Assembly: GCA_010015745.1 (NCBI GenBank) | Contig: ML978176.1 | Location: 126,400 to 190,399, forward strand | Direction: 5' to 3' | Source: Setomelanomma holmii | Taxonomy: Eukaryota > Ascomycota > Dothideomycetes > Pleosporales > Phaeosphaeriaceae | DNA: 64,000 bases | Part shown: positions 10,301 through 21,446 of the stretch, one piece after another | Numbering within the stretch: position 1 is the stretch's first letter | Layout of the letters: each line of letters starts with the position of its first letter | Program-made: the position numbers and the translations under genes | Notes under the pieces: generated by a model | Told to the model about the DNA's origin: nothing | Databases searched by the model: none | The model's input: the letters and a program-made list of their open reading frames with translations, nothing else

Positions 10301-13300
10301 TGGTGTCGGATGAAGCCCTCGCAAGGTTTGTTTCCTCAGATAGCAGTGATTAGTGAACAATGTGCTCTGCGATTGGACAGTCAGGCGAGAGCCGTGTCTG
10401 AGTTGCATTCAGGAAGTCAGTATGCGGCCTAACAGACAGCTTGCGGAAGGACTTTGCGGTACACATAAGAGTTTCAGTGCAGCAAACATGACGTCCCACG
10501 TCAGGATCAACACGCAAGACGCTTGACCTAGAATGGCTCTGGAGGATATCGTAGAGAATAGACTTGCTGATCTATGGTAGATCCCTGGCACATGTCGGTC
10601 AAAACTCGGTTCACAGGTTCAGGGTTCATACTGTCTGTGACAAACCTGAAGAGTTCTCCATTGCTCGCTTCCTGCAGCCGCACAACGACCCGAGGCCGCC
10701 GAAGGTGCAGAAAGAGATAAGAGTCTTGTTGCAAAGTGTTGGCCTTAGTGCGTGACAGCAAGGAGATGATTATCCAATCTCGTGGCTGCAGTAGCCGAGA
10801 GGCAGGGCAACACGGTTGTCTCATCCGTAATGTTCGCGATGAGCCTAGTCGCAAGCAAATTGCTCGCAGAGTCTTCTTACACGCTGATTTCCGCATTCAA
10901 GGATCAACTCTGCGGCGTTTGATTCCTCCCGGCAATTACACTGTGGGTTTGGCAAACCAGGGTCTTGAACTTGTTAGCGTTTCTCGGATTTCCTAAGGCT
11001 CGTAAGGCCTAGACTTGAGCCCAAGAGAGGCGAATTGGCAGGAATGGCCGCCCGGAAAGGTCAACCGGTCGAGTGTATACCATGATATCCAAGCTCTGAG
11101 CAAAGCGGTCACACATCGCTGCCCCTGATGATAACCGCGACGCGAGACGAGGGCGGCACACATTCGCGTAGGTAATGAGTGGCGTGAATGATAACGTAGA
11201 CTAATACCACGTGTGGCTCGTCCGATGATAGTGGAGACAGGGAACCGGATGGACGTGCACGGAGGGTTCATGCAAGGTCGCAGGGCCAAGGGGTCTCATC
11301 AATGGTCAGCTTGTGTGCTCCGGCTTAAAAGTCCGCCAGTGAGATAAGAGTTCGGTGGCATCCCCGCAGCGGACGTTCGTGGCAACCAGACACGCGTACC
11401 AAGATGTGAAAAGCGCGTTGCATACGGTTCCAATTCATCTGAGAAATGTGTGAATGAAACCCACAAACGGGGTGTTATTGTCGCTTAGCAACGCCTACTG
11501 CGCAGCCATGTAAGACCTGAAGGCCCTGGACTCGTGATGGCTTTCTCCCAGCCGTGATTGGCAGGCAGGGTCTTCTTACGGCTTATCCACCCGAAAGCTA
11601 TCGGAAAGCTGCTCTCGTCGGGCTATCCACATTATTCTGACACACTCGTGCGATTGCAATTTTTCGTTCCGTCGAGTTGTGGAAACAAACAGGGAAGGCG
11701 AAGCGGTTCCAGGTCTGGCCATGATCGCATTGAGAAAACAGCATGATTTCGAGCGGCTTCCCCATGGTGGAGGCGCTGCTATGTTGGGTGAAGTGAGTGA
11801 TAGACAGGCTGGAGGTACGAAAAGGGCCGCAGTAGATCTCAGGGTGTAATGTGAGATCTGCGATTGCCAAGGTGTCGAGTGGTGAGCTTGTGATTGGACG
11901 CGGCCACGATCCCCAAACGCATCAGGGTCTCTTCCTGCAGGATGTCCTAGGGTAAGAACATGCGATTGCGGTGCAGCTCCCCGTTCCAATGGCTTCCTTG
12001 CTAGAGGGGTCTGACTCTTAAGCGAGGAAAAGCGATGCGGGAGACAGGCATAAAAGATGGACAATCTCGAGTTCGGCGGAGAGAATGCTCGGTAAATCTG
12101 CGCTCACGATGCGTGACGTCATAGCTACTGTGATACATGGGTGTCGAAGCTGAATGCACTTGGTATAACCGTGCAACGAAAATTTCTTCTCGTCAGTGGA
12201 TGTACTCGTCGATTTTGATCTAATTCCAGTGAAGTACTTATCCGCTGTGGTTAGCCGTCCACAGCTAAGAGCTCGCATAGTAGAAATGATTGGCAGTAGT
12301 GCCGGAGTTGTTACGAGAGTTTCTTCAGCTGTTGAAAATTGGTCGGAGGGACTCCACTTCACTTGATTGGATCGCAAATGCCAGATGCTCTGCGCCAATC
12401 CAGAATGGCAATTACTTCCCACGTCTGTCAAGCAACGTTCGAACGAGCGTTGCCAAGGCGCCGCTGCGTATCATGTAGGAGCCACTGAAGCGGGGCTCAA
12501 GCCACACAACCCGAGGAACTTGAGAGACTGGTCTACAGGCATCTGCAGCCATTCCCGCAGCATCCACATGTGAACCATGGTTAGAAGCTCTCCGAGTGCC
12601 GTGAGTGTAGACATCATAACGACGGGGCAATATTGCAACTACAAGCAAAAACATGGACACGCACCTGTGGGATTGCACACTAAGCTGCGGCAGGGGAGCC
12701 GATGAACTCAGAAAACCCTGGTCAAGGCTTATCTGGGGAGCTTACTGTGTACCAGGCCCTTTGCGTGTGGCCTGGTGGACAGATTAAAGTACGTTTGCTT
12801 TCAGAAGCTCCACACTGCAAAGCAAAGTGTGGGAAGTAGGACCTGAGAGGGATGCAATCTCTTCGTGATAAACTTCCAGTTACGCAAAGTGAAGATGCCA
12901 ATAGGCAACCACTAGGATCTCGTGTTGCTTAGCACCTCAAGGTGATCTTAAAGAAAGGTGTAGGATGCTAAGATGTGGCCGCTGTGAGAAGTTCAGGGTT
13001 GACCACGGGTCGCAGAGCCGCAATGCTGCCAGAGGTTGACGAGCCAATTATGAAGACGTAAATGCATCAACCGTACCATACAATCGGAACAGGTCGCTCT
13101 GTGATCCAAGGCAGCTTGATCAAAACGCAATATTGTCGCAACGTATGCGCCATAGGAACCACGAGGCTGAATTGGTCGTTAGGATTTTAGCCTTGAATGT
13201 GACTTCAGGTGTTTCGGCCAGACACCTCAGCGCAGCTACGAGGAAAGCTGTTTGCAGACGACTCCTCTCATGAACTGCTGACTGTTGCTTTCCATTTGTC

Positions 13301-14891
13301 ACAGGCTGCGCGGTTTTCTGCCGATGCGCAAGATCTTACAAGGTCCTGGCCATGTTGCCGATGTGCACGTCTCTTCCAAATGCCACAGTTGGTTTCGCAG
13401 CGACGTTGCTGTCGAAGAAGGCACCGTGGCTTGCCGTTTGAGGAGTACTCCACCTAATCGGGCGCCGTGCCCTAAGCTTCTGATTCGCGTGTTCCTGGTG
13501 ACATCATGAATAGATCTCCCGCAAGCGATGTGAGGCGCATCCGGGTCTGACGGATGCGACAGAATAGGAGACGATGCGAATCTCAAGAAGGACCGGACGG
13601 CGCAAAGTCAGCAGTGGCTACTGGCCGACGATCAATCGATCCATGCAAAAGAGCGCGATCCTTCGAAAGTCCGCCGCGTGGTGCAGGGTCTGGGCCGAGG
13701 GGCCCTCTCGCAAAATAGCCATGCGTAAGTGGCTTGACGTCACAGCCGTGCTTGCCTCTTCGATCGTCCGCGATTTCCCGATGCGAGGACTGAATAGATG
13801 GAGCGCGCTGTCCCAACGCGGACTGGCGCGACAGGAGTGGCTGAAGACCCTCTTGACCCTGATATCAGAACATCGCAACGTTGCGCGCCAGTACGTTTTC
13901 GAGTGCCGGGCATGCAGCCTCAGTCCGGGAATCGCTGAGACCCTGGGGGCTGCGTGCAGGAAAGCCGCTCGGTGCAACAGGCTGCTGTGAATCCCCAAAA
14001 ACGCGAGCGCTGTGGAGGTTCTGGTTTCGTACAACGCGACGGCTGTTCTCGACATAAGGCCAAGGCGGATGCTGAACACAGGCGCTGCTCTGCGACGGCT
14101 GACTGAGTGCGCGCAACGCTGGCTCGTCAGGTGGAGTCGTTGTGCTGGCACTTGCGATGGCAACAATGGCATTGCGATTGGCGCCCTGCTGTCACGGACA
14201 AGTTTTCGTTGCTTGCAATGGTTTCGATCTCGATCTCCCCACGCCGAGTATTGATTAGGGCGGCACCTCTCCGGCGCGCAGCATTGGGCGCGTCGCTCGT
14301 CGTTTTCCGCGCTGGACACTCGCTTCACGGTGCCCAACGACAAAGAGGAGAAATTTGCTGCGCTGCTAGGTCGTCGAGCGGTACACAAAGCCGTGCCGTC
14401 TCACAGAGCTCCCACGGTGCGCTGCTGCACCGCGCTCGTTGCGGCGGTGCTTCCGCGGCGGTGCTCTACCAAAGCAAATATGGCTGATCGCCGGGGCCCC
14501 TGCGACTCCAAAGTGGCATGGGATTCCTGCATCGATTTCTTTGAACCCTGAACCCTGCGCCTGCAGCTCTACCCTAGTCGTAGCTTAACCGCTACCAAGG
14601 GCGCGAGGTTCCCTGTCGGTTCCTGCCCTGCTCCAGGTATAATTGCTCCAGGGCCCGCATCCGCTGGGTGTGCCGCAGTAAGCTCATAAAGAGACTCACC
14701 CCTCACGCTTGCCCTTTGCTCTGGCAACTGTATCACGCTGTCGTTTTCAAAGTGTGCCGCACCATCACCGCCGCACTCTCTCTGCACAGCCCAGCTCGCC
14801 GCCCCATCGGCCCTGCAAACCACTTATTCACGTGCACTCGCGTCACCACTGGACTCATTCCTCAAAACCTGTACTGCTGCCGCGAACTAAA
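7376..14891. other. 7.5-kb stretch with no recognisable gene
   Basis: Open frames occur on both strands (the longest are 162 and 256 codons, both minus, at 11576-12064 and 13618-14388). None shows a known motif, signal peptide or conserved domain, and they overlap other frames heavily. Base composition is near even and I saw no tRNA, transposon ORF or long repeat. The right part is presumably the upstream region of the FlbC-like gene; an untranslated RNA cannot be excluded by eye. Confidence 0.5.
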
Positions 14892-15986
14892 ATGGACGGA
14901 ACAAACGCTGCGGGTCGTAAGGTTTCTTTGCTCAACGACAACGGGCCCTCCTCACATCATTTTGTGCGCGCCACATCTATAACGCCGTCCCTCCCTTCGC
15001 GCACCTCTAGCTACCTCGGTTCGCCCTGCCACTCCCCACCAACACCACAGCTAGTCCGCAGCAACTCTTCAGACTCCAACACAATGCAGAGTCCTTCGCC
15101 AATCACCCCGGACTACAACTACAACCTTTACGATGCCATGGACCGCAACGATCTCAACCACCACGACCTCGATGAAGGCTCAGACGAGTTCGCGTCCTCA
15201 TTCTTACCAGTCAAGCAGCCTAACGGCGCATTCCAGCCCGCGCAGCAATCCTCACATATCAACAGCGCATATCCGCCGATTCCGCAGCGGAAGCAGGCGA
15301 ACGGCCCTTACCCGTCGATGCCAGCGCAAAAATACTACCAGCCACAGCCAGTACTGCCATACCACCCATCCCAGGCAACGCGAGGTGCCTACTTTGCTCA
15401 ACAGCCCATGTCAGAGGAGCAGGCAACATCACCTACTGCTCCAGCGTCAGCGAATGGGCGCAAGAAGAACACCTACCCCTGCCCACTGGCTGCCAGGTAC
15501 AACTGCAACGACTTCTTCACCACCTCCGGCCATGCTGCACGGCACGCCAAGAAGCACACTGGAAAGAAGGACTCCTTCTGCCCCGAGTGCAACAAGGCTT
15601 TCACACGCAAAGACAACATGGAGCAGCATCGCCGTACACATCAGAACGGACGTAGCGCTGCAAAGGGCGGTGACAGGGATGTAAGGAAGACCAAGCAATC
15701 AGCCAGGACATCTCGACCCAAGTCGACTCCCCTACAGCCTGTTCAGCAGTCAGATCTACCTGCACCATTGTCACCTCTATCGCCCACCTCATCATTCATG
15801 GTCCCAGCTGTACAACGAGCGGACTCCTTCAGCGACTTCACCATGCAAGCCCACTACCCAGACCCCAGCAACTACTCCATGGTCCAGCCATACCCACGAG
15901 AACCAGCTTCAGCAGACGGTGCCCTCATGCAGCTCGCCAGCACGGCGATCAACGCATCAGAGAAAGAGACTCGCGAATCTCGGTAG
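14892..15986 (+). CDS. flbC: C2H2 zinc-finger transcription factor, FlbC-like conidiation regulator
   Basis: A single-exon protein of 364 aa, near the length of Aspergillus FlbC (354 aa). The N-terminal half is Ser/Pro/Gln/Tyr-rich. Two adjacent C2H2 fingers lie at about residues 196-250. The first is long (CPLAARYNC...TTSGHAARHAKKH) and the second is FCPECNKAFTRKDNMEQH, a pairing I associate with FlbC. In Aspergillus, FlbC binds the brlA promoter and promotes conidiation (family knowledge). A basic tail and a Ser/Pro-rich C-terminus follow. The start was set at 14892 (context CTAAAATGG). The same frame stays open 61 codons upstream to an ATG at 14709, but that part is low-complexity His/Pro/Arg and looks like 5' UTR. 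It is isolated by 7.5 kb and 3.8 kb of gene-free DNA, which is common for developmental regulators with long control regions. Confidence 0.82.
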   Translation: MDGTNAAGRKVSLLNDNGPSSHHFVRATSITPSLPSRTSSYLGSPCHSPPTPQLVRSNSSDSNTMQSPSPITPDYNYNLYDAMDRNDLNHHDLDEGSDEFASSFLPVKQPNGAFQPAQQSSHINSAYPPIPQRKQANGPYPSMPAQKYYQPQPVLPYHPSQATRGAYFAQQPMSEEQATSPTAPASANGRKKNTYPCPLAARYNCNDFFTTSGHAARHAKKHTGKKDSFCPECNKAFTRKDNMEQHRRTHQNGRSAAKGGDRDVRKTKQSARTSRPKSTPLQPVQQSDLPAPLSPLSPTSSFMVPAVQRADSFSDFTMQAHYPDPSNYSMVQPYPREPASADGALMQLASTAINASEKETRESR

Positions 15987-18900
15987 AGAGACGAATCTCT
16001 CATCTCATCTTGCATCTCTAACTCTACACTGCACTAGCGAGGCGCTGTTGGCAACGAATTTTCTTTCGGCGTTCAAAATGCCGCGCGCAGAATCATAGAC
16101 GCATGCCGTCATGGCTACGATAACAATTGGCGTTCACAGGCTGAGATCTTTCCCGCTCAGCCGGGTTTCCTTCCTAATCTTCCTTGTATCTTCACCACAG
16201 CCGATTCTACTTCGGCATTTTCGGAGTTCTCCAAAATCCGCCATTGCACGGTATAACACGATTTTCTCGTGTGTTGACGGCTTTTTTTCATGGTCAGCTC
16301 AAGTGGTGCGAGGTGGACGCATCCGCATGTCAGGGGGAATGGTGAGGAAACACATGGATACCCCGCCCTGCAATAGGTGCACAAGCGTTTCTTTCTGTTT
16401 TCAGGCGACCGCGAGCCTCCATGAGGTGTATCTTAGTGGCAGCACAACAATTGAACAAGTCTGGTTGATTGGCGACTTATCTCCACATGCACAGGATTCA
16501 TTGCTTACACCCGGATCACTTCACTGCAGCTCCCAACAACGTTCAACGCTGTTTCTTCAGCCTCCGGCAACCTCCGGCAACTTCCGGAATCTTCTTCTTT
16601 GCGCCATCGACAAATGAGCAGGAATGTTCCCAGCCCCTCGAATTATCACAGACTGGTCACGATGATTAAATGATTGAATAATGCTCAAGCCAACCTTGGG
16701 ACATGTCCCCGCCGTTGACAATCGTGGTTCGCGCTAAGACAGCCACTCATAGTCTGCCCGCTTTCGACCCAGGACCCAGCGCGGGCAGACTATCGACTTA
16801 CGTCCTGCCTACCAGACTATTCAAACCCTGATTCCACGCCTTCGCATTTGCAACAAATGGGCGTAGAGTACAGCTTGCAATAGAAACGCGCTTTGTAAGG
16901 GATCGTCCGGGATCACAGTAGCTGAGTGATGCTGCGAGCTCGACACTCAAACCTTATGTGACGAAAAGATGAAGTCGCTAGATTTGCCTTAGAATGGTCC
17001 CAGCAACGCTAGTTGTAACGACGAAGCCATGTATGCCCTGCAATGATCTGCATGTGAGGCGGGTGGCATCCCGAGGTGAATGGACCAGCTTCCATAGCCT
17101 TTCATTGGCTATCGCTCATCTCATGGTGGACACTATCCGAACTACGAGTTCCGAAAACAGCTGCCAGATGTGAGCTGACTGAGCGGTTGAGCTGTCCATG
17201 TTCTTTGTTCCGCGATATAGACGAGACGGCAGAAGCCATATCTGGTTCGCGACTTCCTAAGCTCAGATCCAGTGAAGTCAGAATCCGTTCACGCTGGCTC
17301 GGCTGAGTTTCCCTACATCTTATCACTTTTCTAGCAACCTTCGACATGTTTAATATGCGCACAGCATTGCGAGGTTTGTTGACGGCCCTACTATTTCACA
17401 CGGCGTGCGGTCGGATTCGCATCTGCAAGGAAGTTGGCAGCCTCCAGTCATGATGACCTTGCAACTATATCTGCAAACTCTCCTCGAGCACCCAGGGTTC
17501 GACACTAAACTTCGACACCGGTCGTACAATTGCCGCAGACCACTCTACCCTGTCCGCGGCACGCCGGAAGCACTTCCTCGAGATGCCTACCAACGTGTGA
17601 GCTGTCAGTTCCTGCGAATTGTGCGACTAGTGGCCGCTTGGTAAGAACGAATATGACCATTGCAATTCTCCGCAGCATAGATTTTGAGGCCGTGAATCTG
17701 ACCGAGACGAGCATCCCGCAGGCCGATCATTGAATCTGGCCCATCATCGCCGTCTTCGCATCACGAGCACAAAACACACATGAAAGAGTTTGGCTGGTCA
17801 GACTGAAGGCGCCATCACCTGCTTCAAGCCACTCGATGGAAGATGTTGAATTGTTGTTCCTAAGGTTTCGCTTTGAGACTCGATGGCACACGTTCGACCA
17901 CGTTACACAATGCAAGAACTACAGACTTCGTTGAAGACAGCATGCTGGCCACTGCACGCGAGTACGATGGTTCCGGGCGCAGTGCACGCAACACAACGGC
18001 TCCCTGACGCAGCCTCGTGGCTTAAGTCGACGCTTTTGGCCCCAGCTGGGGGGAATTTGCGGGATGGCTGCTGCAGTGCGACCTCGCCTCCTCTCGACAA
18101 TCTGTTTGTAGATCTGTAAACAACTAAGACAGCAGCATCAGCCTGTTGCGGGGTAGCGATCGGATAGCTTATGCCACGCAGCAGCGAAAGGATGCATGTC
18201 ATTGTTTCAGATCCTCGTTGTGCCGATTTCTCCGTCGTCATGGGTCCTGGTCCTCAACATCATCGTAGCGGTTCCTGGCCGATATTGCAAGTATCGTTTT
18301 GATTGAACCTCCAATTGCGAAGCTAGATCCTACAGTACGAGCCCGACAATTCACACATAGCAAGTCAGGATGTCAAGGCCAATGAGCATCTCCTCCAGCT
18401 TTCAACGTTGTACCAGAACGCCATGTGCCTGCCTTGCACCAAGAGCGGGTATGAGCCGTACTACGTTGTGCAGTCTCACGATACGAGCCCAATGCTCGCC
18501 TCCCAATCTCTGGTAGCGAAGGGTCAACTGTACGATGGCGAATCGCTACGTCGGTTGTTGCACGATTCAACAACTTCGCAATGGAATTGAAGTCGAATTC
18601 TCTCGTAGTCATTCTATTCGTTGCAAAACCTCGACACTTTAACAAACTCCTTTGAAATAAACTGAGCCAATGCTAGTAATAGTACTCCCAATATCAAAAA
18701 TTCAACCCTCTTACAGACCCTCGACTCGAGCCTCGATTACTTGTACCACAACAACAACCCCACTCCGGACACTGACATCCCACACTTCTTTAGACAACCC
18801 ACATCTCAACAAGCGGCACCGCGGCGTTCCTGTCATTTCCCGCCCTGCACTCACACGCTGCAAGGTTCAACGCTGTCAGCGACGACGAGGTTGCTCGACA

Positions 18901-19762
18901 GCGGCCGCGCGACCGTGGCTGATACCGTACTCATGTCAAATGGACTCGAAGCGAGCGGGTCTGCATAGGTGGCGGGGAGCGCGGGATGTGTTGCGCTGTC
19001 GTGTTTGTGTTTACGAATTCTCGTTGGGATGGCCTGCTTGATGTGGGTGACAGATTGTACGTTGGCGACTGGATGAGCTTCACGACGCTCACGATAGCGG
19101 GCAAAGTTCGATCTATCTTGGAACAACAGATCACATCCCGAAAATCCTTATAGGTCGGTTCGAGGATGAAAACACCAGGGAGACAGACAATCAGAAAAAG
19201 GTAACCTTCAAACATCACACTTGGGCATACAAACGCAAGGCACGTGGACACACAGACGCGGTACTTCACAACAAACTTTCGATTCATGCAAGCAGTGTGT
19301 ACTGCCTCAAGCTGACACGCAAATTCTTCCCTGCATGCTATTCTCGTCTCGCTTTCGCTTCGTCCTGCCCTGTAGCAAGCGTGGCGTCGTGTAACGTCTG
19401 CGTTTCTGAATCCGCCTGCGCCCGCCCGTCGCCGTGTCCAAGACAACAACCAGGAGCGTGGGGAAGTGCGGGTGCCACGGCGGAAAGTATAGGTCTAGAT
19501 TCTGACAGTGTATCTGAGCCAGCATCGCCTCCACCGTACGATGGGATGCGCATACGGAACTTTTGGAAACACAGCCACCATGATATGCAAGCTACCAGCG
19601 GTGTTCCTCGCCCAACAGCATATCCTTACATAGACAAGCTAGAAGCATGTACGGACCTGCGTCTTTCTTTCCGAGCGAGACCGGGATCGCGGAAGCGAGG
19701 TGACTACGTGACACTTTCCAGGTCGTCTTGAAGGCTCGTTCCTTGCGTGCCCGACCGACCCT
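15987..19762. other. 3.8-kb stretch with no recognisable gene
   Basis: It lies between the FlbC-like gene and the convergent GPN1 gene. Open frames such as 16111-16617 (168 codons) lack recognisable features. It contains a perfect 13-bp inverted repeat, listed separately, and a short imperfect tandem of CCTCCGGCAA near 16558-16590. Confidence 0.5.
16749..16793. repeat. Perfect 13-bp inverted repeat with 19-nt spacer
   Basis: The arms ATAGTCTGCCCGC (16749-16761) and GCGGGCAGACTAT (16781-16793) are exact reverse complements. It could form a GC-rich hairpin or be a dyad protein-binding site. It lies about 0.8 kb after the FlbC-like stop codon. Confidence 0.8.
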
Positions 19763-21115
19763 TCAGCCGAATTTTGCAGCTGTCACGTACCGCGCGAAAC
19801 TAGCGTCGTCGTCCTGGCCTGCGCCGCTGTCTCGTAGAGCTTGTTGATAGCGCTGCTTGAGGGTGTTGTCTGGATCGTCCGAGTCGTCTTCTTCGACATA
19901 ATCGTCGTTTGGATCATGCATTTCGTCATCTGAATTTGTGTCTTCGATATCACTGACGGTTTCTGGTTCTTCTTTCTTCTTCTTCTTCTTCATCGTCTTC
20001 GTCTTCGTCTTCGTCTTCGTGCCCGCTCCGCCCACATTCATGTCTTTCATCAACTTGTCAAGTTCACGTTGGCGCGTGACTTCCTTCTCCTTTTCACGCT
20101 CTGCGCGACGGTGCTCGAGCTCAGGTTGATAATCGCGGATGAATTCCTGTTTCTTTGCTTCGACGCCTTGGAAGAAGTCGTCTACACCATCACCGGTCAT
20201 GGCGCTGACGCCCACGACGCTGAGATGCTTGTAGAACTCTTCGAGAACAAGAGACATGCTGTTGAGCAGACTGCCCATGTATCCGCTTCCACCACCGATG
20301 CCGTCACCACCAAAAGTCCCGCCTTCTTCTTCATCGCGGAGGGCGGCTTGGAAGGCTTCAAAGTCGGTCATCCACTTCTTTGCGAACTCGGCGTCCTGCG
20401 CATCGGTTTTGTTGAAGACGAGGATCATGGGCAGCTTGGTCTTGTAGAGAATGGAGCATGCGTAGAGCATGTTGGACATGAATGTGCTTGTGCTTGTCGT
20501 GCGCGGTGTATCAATGATGTATGCAATGACTGTCGGGAATGTGCTGGCCAGACTTGACAACAGGATCTCGCCGCTTGCCGACCAGACGAAGACCTCAATC
20601 TGTCCGGGCGTGTCGACGAGGATATGCTTGACCTGTGTTTGCTGAGCAGGTGATGCAGGCTTGTCCTTGCCGCTGTTCGTCATAAATTCCACAGTAGTCT
20701 GTTCAGTCTCTCTGGCCGGCGCCGGCGGCTGTGTGCGTTTCTCCAACAGTCCAATAACCTGATCGATTTTGGTGCTGAAGAGGTTCAAGCTCGTCAAGAT
20801 ACCACCATTCGGCCCTAGATTGAATTGCTTCATAACCTCTTTGTAATTTACGCTATCGCGGATATCGATATTCGGCGTGAATGGAACATGGTGAACGGCA
20901 GGGTCGAGGTTTATAATGTAGGGTGGTGTTGGCGATGATTTTGAGACAGCGGGCTCGCTCTTTGTAGGGTCGGGATGGGTGTAGATGTGCGAGACGAGAC
21001 GTTGCATGAAGGTCGTCTTGCCGCTGCCAGCCATTCCTACACAGACTATGGCGACGGGCGCCTCTGAAGAGCTCGGCGCGGGTGTGGATGCTTCGGGCGC
21101 TTTCGAGGCAGACAT
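19763..21115 (-). CDS. npa3: GPN-loop GTPase 1 (Npa3/XAB1), RNA polymerase II assembly/import factor
   Basis: 450 aa in one exon, starting at MSASKAP (ATG at 21115); a frame-open extension to 21208 adds 31 residues but looks like 5' UTR. Motifs: P-loop GMAGSGKTTF near residue 27-36, NLDPAVHHVPF, the diagnostic GPN loop in NLGPNGGILTSLNLF, the G3-type DTPGQIEVF, and the guanine-specificity NKTD. GPN1 GTPases help assemble and import RNA polymerase II (family knowledge). The C-terminal 110 residues are charged: a KTKTKTKTMKKKKKKEE run encoded by a trinucleotide-like repeat, then an acidic stretch (DDYVEEDDSDDPD). The gene shares a 331-bp upstream region with the divergent Cwf19 gene. Confidence 0.93.
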   Translation of the reverse strand: MSASKAPEASTPAPSSSEAPVAIVCVGMAGSGKTTFMQRLVSHIYTHPDPTKSEPAVSKSSPTPPYIINLDPAVHHVPFTPNIDIRDSVNYKEVMKQFNLGPNGGILTSLNLFSTKIDQVIGLLEKRTQPPAPARETEQTTVEFMTNSGKDKPASPAQQTQVKHILVDTPGQIEVFVWSASGEILLSSLASTFPTVIAYIIDTPRTTSTSTFMSNMLYACSILYKTKLPMILVFNKTDAQDAEFAKKWMTDFEAFQAALRDEEEGGTFGGDGIGGGSGYMGSLLNSMSLVLEEFYKHLSVVGVSAMTGDGVDDFFQGVEAKKQEFIRDYQPELEHRRAEREKEKEVTRQRELDKLMKDMNVGGAGTKTKTKTKTMKKKKKKEEPETVSDIEDTNSDDEMHDPNDDYVEEDDSDDPDNTLKQRYQQALRDSGAGQDDDASFARYVTAAKFG

Positions 21116-21446
21116 GATGGTGTCTTCTGCTTTGTGACTAGATGCAGACGTGGTCGAAGCTTCCCAAATCAGCTGTCGATGTGTTCGAGGCCTTGTTTGT
21201 GTCTCCACCGAAGTTTCAAGAAGTATTATGGTGTCGTTACAAAGGAGTGTGGTTGTCGTTGGTGTCGAGGGAAAGCGCGTCGTAAATTCTTTGGCGGGGC
21301 GGCCATTGCGCTAGTCCTGCGTCATGTTCAGGGTCCTAGCTCTAGTATCGCGAAACTTTCGTCACACTGCATCTCCTTTACGACTTCCTTCTCCTTCCTC
21401 TGCACATTGCCCATCAGGTCGCGTCACAGTTCATACATTAGCGACC
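21116..21446. promoter_or_regulatory. Bidirectional promoter region between GPN1 and Cwf19 genes
   Basis: The two start codons face away from each other over 331 bp, so both core promoters must lie here. No specific element was identified. Confidence 0.55.

Noticed and set aside
13618..14388. 256-codon minus-strand open frame
   Set aside because: No domain, low-complexity Arg/Ser/Ala composition, several overlapping open frames on the other strand, and a location in the upstream region of the FlbC-like gene.
16111..16617. 168-codon plus-strand open frame after the FlbC-like gene
   Set aside because: No recognisable motif or splice structure; more likely untranslated or noncoding.
19971..20020. 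Simple CTTCGT repeat as a separate repeat feature
   Set aside because: It is short and explained by the Lys/Thr-rich tail of the GPN1-like protein.
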